NCBI RefSeq assembly: GCF_009604375.1
Contig: NZ_WEGH01000001.1
Span: forward strand, 1,302,001-1,366,000
Length of the DNA stretch: 64,000 nucleotides
Reading direction: 5' to 3'
Source of the DNA: Actinomadura macrotermitis
GTDB taxonomy: Bacteria; Actinomycetota; Actinomycetes; Streptosporangiales; Streptosporangiaceae
Below, in pieces: positions 6,330 to 15,558 of the stretch; position 1 is the first letter of the stretch; the number at the start of each line of letters is the position of its first letter. The notes beneath the pieces were generated by a model that made no database searches, was not told the DNA's origin, and worked only from the letters and a program-made list of their open reading frames with translations. The translations under genes and the position numbers were made by a program.

Positions 6330-7919
6330 TCAGCCTTCCAGGTCCACCCGGCGGCCCATGTCGGCGCCGACCTCGGTGCTGATGGCGTCCACCAGCTGCT
6401 GCGGGATCGCCGAGTCGACGGTCAGCGCGATGAGCGCCTTGCCGCCCTTGGCGTCCCGGCCGACCTGCATGCCGGCGATGTTCACGCCGGCGTCGCCGAG
6501 CAGCTTGCCGACCGCGCCGACCATGCCGGGCCGGTCGGTGTAGGAGAAGAAGCCCATGTGCGCGGTCGGCACCAGCTCCATGTTGTAGCCATTGATCTCG
6601 ATGAGCCGCTCGGCGTGCTTGGGGCCGGTCAGCGTGCCCGACACCGAGACGACCTCGCCGTCCGCCATCGTGCCGCGCACCTGCACCACGTTGCGCCAGT
6701 CGGGGCTGTCCTCGCTGGTGGTGAGGGTGACCTCGACGCCGCGGTCGCGGGCCAGCAGCGGCGCGTTGACGAACGTCACCGCCTCCTCCACCACGTCCAC
6801 GAACACGCCCTTCAGCGCGGCCAGCTCCAGCACCTTGACGTCGTGGCCGGTGATCTCGCCGCGCACCACCACGTCGAGGCGGACCGGCACGCCGCCGGCG
6901 AGGGCGGTGAAGACGCGGCCGAGCTTCTCGGCGAGCGGCAGGCCGGGCTTGACGTCCTCGGCGACCGCGCCGCCCTGCACGTTGACGGCGTCGGGCACGA
7001 ACTCGCCCGACAGCGCCAGCTTGACCGAGCGGGCGACCTGGGTGCCGGCCTTCTCCTGCGCCTCGTGGGTGCTGGCGCCCAGGTGCGGGGTGACCACGAC
7101 GTTGTCGTGGTGGAACAGCGGGCTGTCGGTGCACGGCTCGGTGCTGAACACGTCGATGCCGGCGCCGGCCACCCGGCCGTCCTTGACGGCCAGCTCCAGG
7201 GCGGCCTCGTCCACGATGCCGCCGCGCGCGGCGTTGACGATCCGCACGCTCGGCTTGACCTGGTGCAGCTCCTTGTCGCCGATGAGGCCGAGGGTCTCGG
7301 GCGTCTTCGGCAGGTGCACGGTGATGAAGTCGCTCTCGCGCAGCAGCTCGTCGAGGGTGACCAGCCTCACCCCGAGCTGCGCGGCGCGGGCGGCCTGCAC
7401 GTAGGGGTCGAAGGCGATGACGTTCATGTCGAAGGCGGCCAGCCGCTGGGCGACCAGCACGCCGATGCGGCCGAGGCCGAGCACGCCGACGGTCTTGCCC
7501 TGCAGCTCGACGCCGGTGTACTTGGAGCGCTTCCACTCGCCCTGCTTCAGGGCGGCGTGGCCCTGCGGCACGTTGCGGGCGGTGGCGAGCAGCAGCGCGA
7601 TCGCGTGCTCGGCGGCGGTGACGATGTTGGAGGTCGGGGCGTTGACGACCATGACGCCGGCCTTGGTGGCGGCCTCCACGTCGACGTTGTCCAGGCCGAC
7701 GCCGGCGCGGGCGACCACCCGCAGCTTGCCGGCGTGCTGGAAGACCTCGGCGTTCACCTTGGTGGCGCTGCGCACGATGAGCGCGTCCACGTCGGCGACG
7801 GCGGGCAGCAGCGCGGCGCGGTCGGCGCCGTCCACGCTGCGTACCTCGAAGTCCGATTCGAGCACGGCGATGCCGGCCGGGGAGAGTTCTTCAGCGACGA
7901 GGACCACGGGCTTGCTCAA
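6330..7919 (-). CDS. serA: D-3-phosphoglycerate dehydrogenase
   Basis: 529 residues, the long type with substrate domain, NAD-binding domain, the intervening ASB domain and a C-terminal ACT domain (last about 75 residues). It makes 3-phosphohydroxypyruvate, the first step to serine. Visible are the nucleotide motif GLGRIGVLVAQRLAAF, the catalytic NAARGGIVDEAAL and the HLGASTHEAQ histidine. The ACT domain suggests feedback by serine. The start is TTG at 7919, supported by AAAGGA 7 bases upstream and the usual SKPVVLVAEELS beginning. A TACACT -10 box lies at 8006-8001. Confidence 0.96.
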   Translation of the reverse strand: MSKPVVLVAEELSPAGIAVLESDFEVRSVDGADRAALLPAVADVDALIVRSATKVNAEVFQHAGKLRVVARAGVGLDNVDVEAATKAGVMVVNAPTSNIVTAAEHAIALLLATARNVPQGHAALKQGEWKRSKYTGVELQGKTVGVLGLGRIGVLVAQRLAAFDMNVIAFDPYVQAARAAQLGVRLVTLDELLRESDFITVHLPKTPETLGLIGDKELHQVKPSVRIVNAARGGIVDEAALELAVKDGRVAGAGIDVFSTEPCTDSPLFHHDNVVVTPHLGASTHEAQEKAGTQVARSVKLALSGEFVPDAVNVQGGAVAEDVKPGLPLAEKLGRVFTALAGGVPVRLDVVVRGEITGHDVKVLELAALKGVFVDVVEEAVTFVNAPLLARDRGVEVTLTTSEDSPDWRNVVQVRGTMADGEVVSVSGTLTGPKHAERLIEINGYNMELVPTAHMGFFSYTDRPGMVGAVGKLLGDAGVNIAGMQVGRDAKGGKALIALTVDSAIPQQLVDAISTEVGADMGRRVDLEG

Positions 7920-8000
7920 GGAAGAATCCTTTGAAGGTAGGTGTGCGGGTGCTGTGCGTGACGTCGCGAGTCCACCTCGTCGTAGCGCTCGCCTGGGGCG

Positions 8001-8006
8001 AGTGTA
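8001..8006 (-). promoter_or_regulatory. -10 box of serA promoter
   Basis: TACACT on the minus strand, 82 bases upstream of the serA start, in an otherwise GC-rich stretch. A convincing -35 box is not visible. Confidence 0.35.
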
Positions 8007-8084
8007 TCCCCCATGGGCGGCCCGGTTCGCGGACCTGGAGATACGCGGCTTTCGTCACGTCCGTCCCCTAGCCTTCCAGGCGCC

Positions 8085-8717
8085 TCAGGCGGCGTGGCCC
8101 TCCGGCAGGGCGGCCAGGATCGCGGCGACCCGGTCGGCGTCGGCGACCTCCACGTGCGGCACGTCGACGAACACCCGCAGCGGGCCGGCCGGCAGCCCGA
8201 GCCCCTCGGCGACCTCCAGCTGGACACCGCGCAGCGGGATGTAGGACAGGTAGCCGCGGTAGACGTTCTGCGACCGGAACATCGCGGTCATGATGAGCCG
8301 GTAGCCGCGGATGCGGAACGACAGCGCGACCAGGCAGGGGACGGCGTCGGCGGCCTCCCCCGGCACGGTGAGCGAGATCCAGGCACTGGTCGTCCAGGGC
8401 CGGGCGCGCAGCAGGCCGGTGACCCAGCGCAGCTGGTCCACGCCGTGCAGGTCGCGCAGCCGCGCCCCGTACTCGCCGAGGCGGCCGCCCGCCCGGTGCG
8501 CCCGGTGCTTCAGCCGGGCGCGGTCGCCGTACTCGCCGAGGATGGGGTCCTCCCAGCTGAGCGAGGCGATCTCGAACAGGATGGGCGGCCCCTCGATGAT
8601 GGGCCCGCGGTCCTCCATGCCGGCCGTACCGGCCGACCAGACGTGCCGCAGGACCGCGATCCATGCCCGTCCGCAGGTCTCCCAGCGCTGGACGGATCCG
8701 CCGGCCGGGGCCGCCAT
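8085..8717 (-). CDS. Thymidylate-synthase-like protein
   Basis: 210 residues. From about residue 30 to the end it follows the order of thymidylate synthase: a helical start (AWIAVLRHVW), LSWEDP, LRDLHGVDQLRWV (like the ThyA arm before the substrate site), then VPCLVALSFRIRG, MTAMFRSQNVYRG and VDVPHVE, which resemble ThyA PCH-x-LxQF, the RSxDxxLG motif and the HIY region. The cysteine after Pro is kept but the following His is Leu, so ordinary dTMP synthesis is doubtful. The ATG at 8717 is chosen because GGGGAG stands 7 bases before it; an upstream GTG would lie inside that site. Function unknown. Confidence 0.5.
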   Translation of the reverse strand: MAAPAGGSVQRWETCGRAWIAVLRHVWSAGTAGMEDRGPIIEGPPILFEIASLSWEDPILGEYGDRARLKHRAHRAGGRLGEYGARLRDLHGVDQLRWVTGLLRARPWTTSAWISLTVPGEAADAVPCLVALSFRIRGYRLIMTAMFRSQNVYRGYLSYIPLRGVQLEVAEGLGLPAGPLRVFVDVPHVEVADADRVAAILAALPEGHAA

Positions 8718-9031
8718 CTCACGTCTCCCCGCCACAATTCACCCCGCACCGGGGATTGTTGAACGGGGAATTACCTGCGCCCGGGAAAGGGGACCGGGTA
8801 ATCGCCTGCACCGGGCTCGCCACGCCGTCGTCCATGATTCCGCCCCACCGCCGCCAGGGCATGGCGACCACGGGGTTTGCGCTGGTGCGCGCCGGTGCGC
8901 CCGGCCCTTGACGACTCTTTACCTAAGTATCGGACAAACAACACGAAATGGGTAGAGTCCGCTTTCCTGGAAGCTACTGGACCGCCTGTCCAAAGGCCGT
9001 CCATCCCGTGCCGGCCATCCCGTGCCGGCCG
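8718..9031. other. 314-base gene-free stretch
   Basis: No credible coding frame. It holds a dyad at 8770-8802 (ATTACC / GGTAAT with inner CCCGG / CCGGG) upstream of the thymidylate-synthase-like gene. An AT-richer stretch at 8913-8959 is bounded by complementary ends (GACTCTTTACC and GGTAGAGTC), and two tandem 14-base repeats lie at 9002-9029. It must carry the promoter of the thymidylate-synthase-like gene and the 3' end of the FtsX transcript. Confidence 0.6.
9002..9029. repeat. 14-base tandem duplication
   Basis: The unit CATCCCGTGCCGGC occurs twice in direct tandem, ending 2 bases before the stop codon of the FtsX-type gene. It is probably a slippage product; no function is visible. Confidence 0.7.
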
Positions 9032-11635
9032 TCACGGCGCCGCCCGCCGCGCCAGCGGCAGCCGGGACCGGGTGAAGACCCCGGCCGCCAGCGTCGCGGC
9101 CAACGGCAGCCCGACCATGATGAGGGCGAGCAGCGACCACGGCATCGCCACGATCACGCCGTGCGCCGGGACGCCGTCCGGGGCGTCGGCGGTGAGCGGC
9201 CCGGCGACCGCGATGCCGGGCACCAGCCCGGCGGCGACGCCGAGCCAGCAGCCGACGAGCGCGATGAACCCCGCCTGCCCCATCATGAGCAGCCGCCGGG
9301 TCCGCGGCCGGGCCCCGATCGCGGCGAGCGTGGCCAGGTCGGCGCGGGCGTCGGCGGCCGACAGCCCGGTGGCGATCAGCGAGCCGCCGAGTGCCAGCAC
9401 GGCCGCGGCCGCCGCCAGCAGCAGCAGGGTCCCGTCCACCTTCCCGGTGAAGCCGCGCTCGACGTAGACCGAGGAGGCGTCGCTCCGGTTCGCTCCGGAC
9501 AGGACGGTGAACCGCTCCTTCAGCCGGTCCTCCTCCTGCGGGCTGACGCGGTGGTCGGCGCGGTCGATCCCGTAGGCCGCGGTCGTGACCGGCAGGCCGA
9601 GCCGCCGGGCCACCGCGGGCGGCACCAGGGCCTCCACGTGCACGTCCTGTGGGACGGCGAAGGCGGGCAGGCCCGGCAGCTCGCGCACGGGACGGGGCTG
9701 CTCGTCGCGCATCACCGACACGGTGGCCGTGGTCGTCGCGGTGGGCCTGGCGTCGAACAGCACGACCTTGCCCGCCGCCAGCGCGGCGCTGACGGCCGGG
9801 TCGTCGCGGCCGAGCAGCAGTCGTGCCTCCCGCGCCCCGCCCACCAGAGGGCCGAACGACAACATCCTCACGCCGTCGGCGCGCTCGGCGGAGAAGGACA
9901 CCGTCGGGCACTTCGCCGCGTCCTCGGCCGGGCAGGCCGAGCCCTCGCCCGGCAGCGCCCGCAGCGGGACGGCCGGCACGCCCGGCAGCTCCTGCCGGAT
10001 GACGGCCTCGGCCGCGCGGGCCGCGCCCGGCCCGTCCGGCAGCCGCAGGACCGCCGACCCCATGGGCAGCTCCGGCCGGTACTCCAGGCGCTCCTGCGCG
10101 TGGTCGCTGGCGCCGCCGATGCCGAGGACGGTGACACCGGCCACCACCGCCATGATCGCGGCGACGGCGGGCGCGGCCCGGCCCCGGTTGCGGGCCCCGT
10201 CGCGGACCGCCAGCCGCAGCGGCAGCGGCAGCACGCCCGCGAACCGGCCCGCCGCGCCGACGATCGCCGGTCCGGCCAGCACGCAGCCGATGATGATCGC
10301 GGCCGCGCCGGCGGCCGGCCCCAGCTCGTGCAGCGGCCCGGAGGCCAGCGTGCTGAACAGCATCCCGCCGCCGACGAGGACCGCGCCCGCGACCGGCCAG
10401 CCGCGGCGGGCGCGGCCGGTCTCGCGGCGGCCGGCCAGCGCCGCCACCACGTCCATCCGCGCGGCCTGCCGGGCCGGGACCGACGCCGCGGCCAGGCCGC
10501 TCAGCACGGCCAGCAGCATCGCCCCGGCGATCGGCGCCCAGGGCACCTCCAGCGGCCCGAGCCGCCGGTCCCCCAGCAGCTCCAGCACCGGCTTCAGCGC
10601 GGCGGCGCCGCCGATCCCGAGGACGGCGCCGCCGATCGCGGCCAGCGTCCCGGCGGCCAGCCCGGTCCCGAGGACGATCCAGCGCAGGTGCGGCGCCGCG
10701 CCGCCGGACGCCGCGACCAGCGCGAGCTGCCGGCGCTGCCGCCGGATGCCCACCGCGAAGGCGGGCCCGGCCAGCAGCACGATCTCCAGCATGATCATCG
10801 CGCCCGCCAGCACGTACACCGGGAGCATCGACCGCAGCTCGTCGGCCTCGGCCGCCGTGTCCCGCGGCCCGGCGCCGGCCGGCGGGTCCTGCACCACCGC
10901 GCGCGACAGCGCGGTGAGCCCGGCCTTGTTCAGATCCTGGACGTCGGCCCAGGTCACCGCCCTGCCGGCGGCGAGGAGCCACTCCTGCGTGGCGCCCTCG
11001 GCGGACCGTGCCCCCGGCGGGGTGAGCACGATCGGCGCGGTGTGGTCGCGCGGGTCGCGCACGAAGCCGACCAGGCGCAGCGTCCTGTCCTCGCGGAACA
11101 GCCGCACCGGCGCGCCGATCCGGAAGCCGCGCCCCGCGTAGTCGGGCGGCAGCGCGACCTCGTCGGCGGCGGCGGGCGGCCGCCCCTCGGTGACCTCGTA
11201 CAGCCCGCGGGCCAGCGGATCGCGCAGGTCGATCTGGACGCCCGTGGCCGGACGCGCGCCGCGCGGCGTGACGACCGCCGTCGGGATGTTCCTGGTCCAG
11301 GGGACGATCCGCGCGCCCGCCCCGTACCGGGCGGTGACCGTCTGGGCGACCTCCGCCGTGGTCCAGGGCCGGCCCTGGCCGCGGGCCTCGGTCACCATCC
11401 CGGTCAGGTCCTGCCGGACCGGCCCGTGCCCCTCCCCCGCCAGCCGCGCGTCGGCGGCGCCGACCTCGTAGGGCAGCGCCTCGCGCGGCGACCACTCGCT
11501 GGTCTTGAGCAGCACCGCCAGCCCGGCCAGCACCGCGACCGGCAGCCCGATCATGCAGAGCACCAGGGCCGTGCGCCCCTTGGCCCGCACCGTCTCCCGC
11601 CACGCGATCCGCAGCGCCGCCCTACGCCCGCTCAC
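9032..11635 (-). CDS. FtsX-like ABC transporter permease
   Basis: 867 residues with the two-module FtsX layout. There is one helix near residues 20-40, an extracellular domain, about three helices at 265-400, a further central group, a second extracellular domain, and three C-terminal helices (about 725-860). Such permeases act as mechanotransducers or exporters of peptides and lipids rather than classical importers. The GTG start overlaps the ATPase stop by 4 bases (GTGA), so the two proteins are surely partners. The third gene of the operon is a PadR repressor. The substrate cannot be read from the sequence; antibiotic export is a common but unproven role. Confidence 0.9.
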   Translation of the reverse strand: MSGRRAALRIAWRETVRAKGRTALVLCMIGLPVAVLAGLAVLLKTSEWSPREALPYEVGAADARLAGEGHGPVRQDLTGMVTEARGQGRPWTTAEVAQTVTARYGAGARIVPWTRNIPTAVVTPRGARPATGVQIDLRDPLARGLYEVTEGRPPAAADEVALPPDYAGRGFRIGAPVRLFREDRTLRLVGFVRDPRDHTAPIVLTPPGARSAEGATQEWLLAAGRAVTWADVQDLNKAGLTALSRAVVQDPPAGAGPRDTAAEADELRSMLPVYVLAGAMIMLEIVLLAGPAFAVGIRRQRRQLALVAASGGAAPHLRWIVLGTGLAAGTLAAIGGAVLGIGGAAALKPVLELLGDRRLGPLEVPWAPIAGAMLLAVLSGLAAASVPARQAARMDVVAALAGRRETGRARRGWPVAGAVLVGGGMLFSTLASGPLHELGPAAGAAAIIIGCVLAGPAIVGAAGRFAGVLPLPLRLAVRDGARNRGRAAPAVAAIMAVVAGVTVLGIGGASDHAQERLEYRPELPMGSAVLRLPDGPGAARAAEAVIRQELPGVPAVPLRALPGEGSACPAEDAAKCPTVSFSAERADGVRMLSFGPLVGGAREARLLLGRDDPAVSAALAAGKVVLFDARPTATTTATVSVMRDEQPRPVRELPGLPAFAVPQDVHVEALVPPAVARRLGLPVTTAAYGIDRADHRVSPQEEDRLKERFTVLSGANRSDASSVYVERGFTGKVDGTLLLLAAAAAVLALGGSLIATGLSAADARADLATLAAIGARPRTRRLLMMGQAGFIALVGCWLGVAAGLVPGIAVAGPLTADAPDGVPAHGVIVAMPWSLLALIMVGLPLAATLAAGVFTRSRLPLARRAAP

Positions 11636-12411
11636 GAGCGCTCCAGGAGGGACTCGGGGGTCGGGCGGGGGGCGGTGGCGTCGACCAGGCGGCCGTCGCG
11701 CAGGAAGACCACCCGGTCCGCCCAGGCGGCGTGCCGGGACTCGTGGGTGACCATCAGGCAGGCCGCGCCGGCGTCGCAGCGGGCCCGCAGGATGCGCATG
11801 ACGTCCTCGCCGGTCCGGCTGTCCAGCGCGCCGGTCGGCTCGTCGGCGAGCACCAGGCGGCGGTCGCCGACCAGGGCGCGGGCGATGGCGACGCGCTGCT
11901 GCTGGCCGCCGGACATGTCCTCGGGGAACCGGTCGGCGAGCTCGGCGACGCCGACCTCGCGCAGCGCCATGACGGCCTCCCGGCGCGCCTGGCGGGCGCG
12001 CACGCCGTCCAGCTCGCGGGGCAGCATGACGTTCTCGGCGGCGGTGAGGCCCGGCACCAGGTTGAGGTCCTGGAAGACGTAGCCGATGTGGCGCCGCCGC
12101 AGGCCGGCCAGGCCCGCGCGCGACAGCGTGCCGAGGTCGGCGTCCTCCACGACGATCCGGCCGGCGGTCGGGGTGTCCAGCCCGCCGGCGAGGGTGAGCA
12201 GCGTGGACTTGCCCGATCCGGACGGGCCCATCACCGCGACGAACTCGCCCGCCGCGACGCTGAGGGAGACCTCGCGCAGCGCGTGCACCAGGCCCGCGCC
12301 GGTGCCGTGGTCGCGGGAGACCCCGGTCATGGCCAGCACGCTCTTCGGCGAAGCCTCCTGCGCGGCGCGGGGAGCGTGGGGGGCCGTCCCCCCTCGGGCG
12401 GTTCCGCTCAT
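11632..12411 (-). CDS. ABC transporter ATP-binding protein (MacB/LolD type)
   Basis: 259 residues with Walker A GPSGSGKSTLL, Q-loop VFQDLNLVPGLTAAENVMLP, signature MSGGQQQRVAIARAL, Walker B LVLADEPTGALD and a switch His in MVTHESRHA. All residues needed for ATP hydrolysis are present. The first 25 residues are a low-complexity extension. The ATG at 12411 overlaps the padR stop, and its own stop overlaps the FtsX-type permease start, giving a tightly coupled padR-ATPase-permease operon. Confidence 0.95.
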   Translation of the reverse strand: MSGTARGGTAPHAPRAAQEASPKSVLAMTGVSRDHGTGAGLVHALREVSLSVAAGEFVAVMGPSGSGKSTLLTLAGGLDTPTAGRIVVEDADLGTLSRAGLAGLRRRHIGYVFQDLNLVPGLTAAENVMLPRELDGVRARQARREAVMALREVGVAELADRFPEDMSGGQQQRVAIARALVGDRRLVLADEPTGALDSRTGEDVMRILRARCDAGAACLMVTHESRHAAWADRVVFLRDGRLVDATAPRPTPESLLERS

Positions 12412-13004
12412 CGGCGGGACTCCTTCGGCTGCTCGGCCGGCGCGGGGGCCGGGGCCGGGGCGGGCGGGGTGGCCGACGTCTGCTCGCGAACGACGAACGC
12501 CTCGCAGTGGTCCAGCCAGCGCACCTCGGCCTCGGCCTGGAAGATCATGGATTCCAGCACCAGCAGCCAGGCCCGCTCGGCCGGGTCGCCGGGCGCGCGC
12601 GGCGCGTCGGCCTTCAGCCGGGTGAGGTCCTGCAGGCCGCGCAGGGTGGCGGTGCGCTGGGTCTGCACGACCTCGCGGACGTCCACGCCGGGGGTGGTGA
12701 CGGCCATCGCCAGCTTGATCGCCAGCTCGTCGCGGGGCCGGTCGGCGCGGGCGACGGGGGTGGCGAACCAGGCGCGCACGTCGGCCTCGCCCGCCGGGGT
12801 GATCCGGTAGACGAACCGCCCCTCCTCGTCGGCGCCGACGCGGGTGACCATCTCGTCGCGTTCCAGCCGCGACAGCGTGGAGTAGACCTGCCCGATGTTG
12901 AGCGGCCAGGTGGCGCCGGTGGAGGACTCGAAGTCGGCGCGCAGCTGGTAGCCGTAGCGGGGCCCCTGGGACAGCAGGGCCAGCAGGCCGTGACGGATCG
13001 ACAT
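12408..13004 (-). CDS. PadR family transcriptional regulator
   Basis: 198 residues. The N-terminal winged helix (SIRHGLLALLSQGPRYGYQL ... LNIGQVYSTLSRLERDEMV) is typical of PadR, followed by a coiled C-terminal dimer domain and a Pro-Ala repeat tail before the end. It is first in the operon with the ABC transporter and probably represses it. The ATG at 13004 follows TTGGTAGGT, which serves as ribosome site. A perfect 14-base inverted repeat starts 13 bases upstream of the ATG and is the likely operator, consistent with autoregulation and ligand-induced export. Confidence 0.92.
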   Translation of the reverse strand: MSIRHGLLALLSQGPRYGYQLRADFESSTGATWPLNIGQVYSTLSRLERDEMVTRVGADEEGRFVYRITPAGEADVRAWFATPVARADRPRDELAIKLAMAVTTPGVDVREVVQTQRTATLRGLQDLTRLKADAPRAPGDPAERAWLLVLESMIFQAEAEVRWLDHCEAFVVREQTSATPPAPAPAPAPAEQPKESRR

Positions 13005-13016
13005 ACCTACCAAGTA

Positions 13017-13054
13017 TGCATACGCGGTATCCGGCTGGCAATACCGCGTATGCA
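13017..13054. promoter_or_regulatory. Operator of the padR-ABC operon
   Basis: Perfect inverted repeat TGCATACGCGGTAT / ATACCGCGTATGCA with a 10-base spacer. The left part also forms the palindrome GTATGCATAC (13014-13023). It lies 13 bases upstream of padR, where an autoregulatory PadR site is expected. Confidence 0.7.
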
Positions 13055-13154
13055 GACCCGGCGGCAGGGCGACACGCGCCCCCGGATCACCACGCCGGGC
13101 CATCGCGAGCCTTAACGTAACCGTTAACCCCGGCTGACCTGGAGAAGAGCCCCC

Positions 13155-13940
13155 GTGACCACCGACTGCACGACCAGTGTGCTGCGCGACCTGCTGCGCG
13201 TGTACGACCACCGATTCCTGGCGTTGGAGCGCTCCCAGCGGGACCGCCTGGTGGAGGGCACCCGGCGGGCCATCGGCGAGGAGGGGCTGAGCGAGGCCGT
13301 CCGGGCCGGGCTGCCGGCCGCCTACCGGCTGCGCGCGTTCTGCATCCAGCACGGGCTCCGCGAGGAGCTGGAGCGGCTGATCGGCGACGAGGCGGCGGGC
13401 AGCCCGGCGGGCGCGGTGGTCGTCGGCGGCCGGGTCTACGCCATGTACCCCTACCTGCGCGGCGTGTCCCGCCAGGACGTCGACATCACCGCCGAGATCG
13501 GCGTCGAGCACCGGGCGGACGCGGTGGCCTGGCAGGGGCAGGGCGAGGTGCGGGTGCGCGGGGCGGCGCGGCTGGAGCGGGTCGAGACGCACCGGACCGC
13601 GGTCGACCTGGTCCTGCGCGAGCGCGAGTCCAAGGCCGAGCACCGCGTCGCGGCCGAGACGGGCGAGGACGGCTTCACCGCCGTCGCCGACATGACGGCG
13701 GCGGGTCCGGGCCGCTGGGACCTGTTCGTCGCCGCCACCGCGCTCGGCATCACCCGGGAGGCGCGGTTCGGCACCGTGCGCGGCCCGGCGCTGAAGGACG
13801 AGCCACTGCGGCGGGCGCTCGGGGACGGCCTCACCGCCACCGTCTACTTCACCAAGGGCGGCCACCTGGCGGTGCACGTCCGCCCCGCGCCCGCGCCGCC
13901 CCCGCTGCGCACCAAGATCATTCGGCGGCTCGCCCGGTAG
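13155..13940 (+). CDS. Hypothetical protein, resembles C-terminal part of GT2-type glycosyltransferases
   Basis: 261 residues, no signal peptide or membrane helix. Residues 1-80 are helical and read like the linker after the catalytic domain of actinobacterial TagF/TarS-like glycosyltransferases (LPAAYRLRAFCIQHGLREELERLI). Residues about 90-240 are beta-rich with repeated charged strands, like the immunoglobulin-type tail of the same proteins. No catalytic GT-A motif is present, so it may be a stand-alone binding domain. The resemblance is from memory and weak. GTG at 13155 has GGAGAAG 7 bases upstream. It is divergent from the padR operon and convergent with ilvC. Confidence 0.4.
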   Translation: MTTDCTTSVLRDLLRVYDHRFLALERSQRDRLVEGTRRAIGEEGLSEAVRAGLPAAYRLRAFCIQHGLREELERLIGDEAAGSPAGAVVVGGRVYAMYPYLRGVSRQDVDITAEIGVEHRADAVAWQGQGEVRVRGAARLERVETHRTAVDLVLRERESKAEHRVAAETGEDGFTAVADMTAAGPGRWDLFVAATALGITREARFGTVRGPALKDEPLRRALGDGLTATVYFTKGGHLAVHVRPAPAPPPLRTKIIRRLAR

Positions 13941-13949
13941 GGAAAGCGA

Positions 13950-13986
13950 ACCGCCGGGCCCGGACGCGGTGTCCGGACCCGGCGGT
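13950..13986. terminator. Bidirectional hairpin between the 261-aa gene and ilvC
   Basis: Stem of 16 pairs with one mismatch (13950-13965 with 13971-13986) and a 5-base loop, between two convergent stop codons. Confidence 0.7.
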
Positions 13987-14004
13987 CCCCTCAGGCGGGC
14001 GGGC

Positions 14005-15553
<1,549 letters not shown>

Positions 15554-15558
15554 CGGTG

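Noticed and set aside
5256-7934. Long open frame on the plus strand opposite the FhuF-like gene and serA
   Set aside because: The product is low-complexity and rich in Arg, Gly, Ala and His; serA on the other strand is certain. High GC gives such open antisense frames.
8908-8930. Promoter on the plus strand (TTGACG and nearby AT-rich bases)
   Set aside because: No -10 box at suitable spacing, and no plus-strand gene follows for 4 kb.
8948-12082. Plus-strand frame of about 1044 residues opposite the ABC transporter
   Set aside because: Shadow of the FtsX-type and ATPase genes, with no recognisable domain and no ribosome site.
12408-13877. Longer PadR frame running through the operator
   Set aside because: The winged-helix domain begins at the ATG at 13004; the upstream part overlaps the divergent gene and the palindrome.
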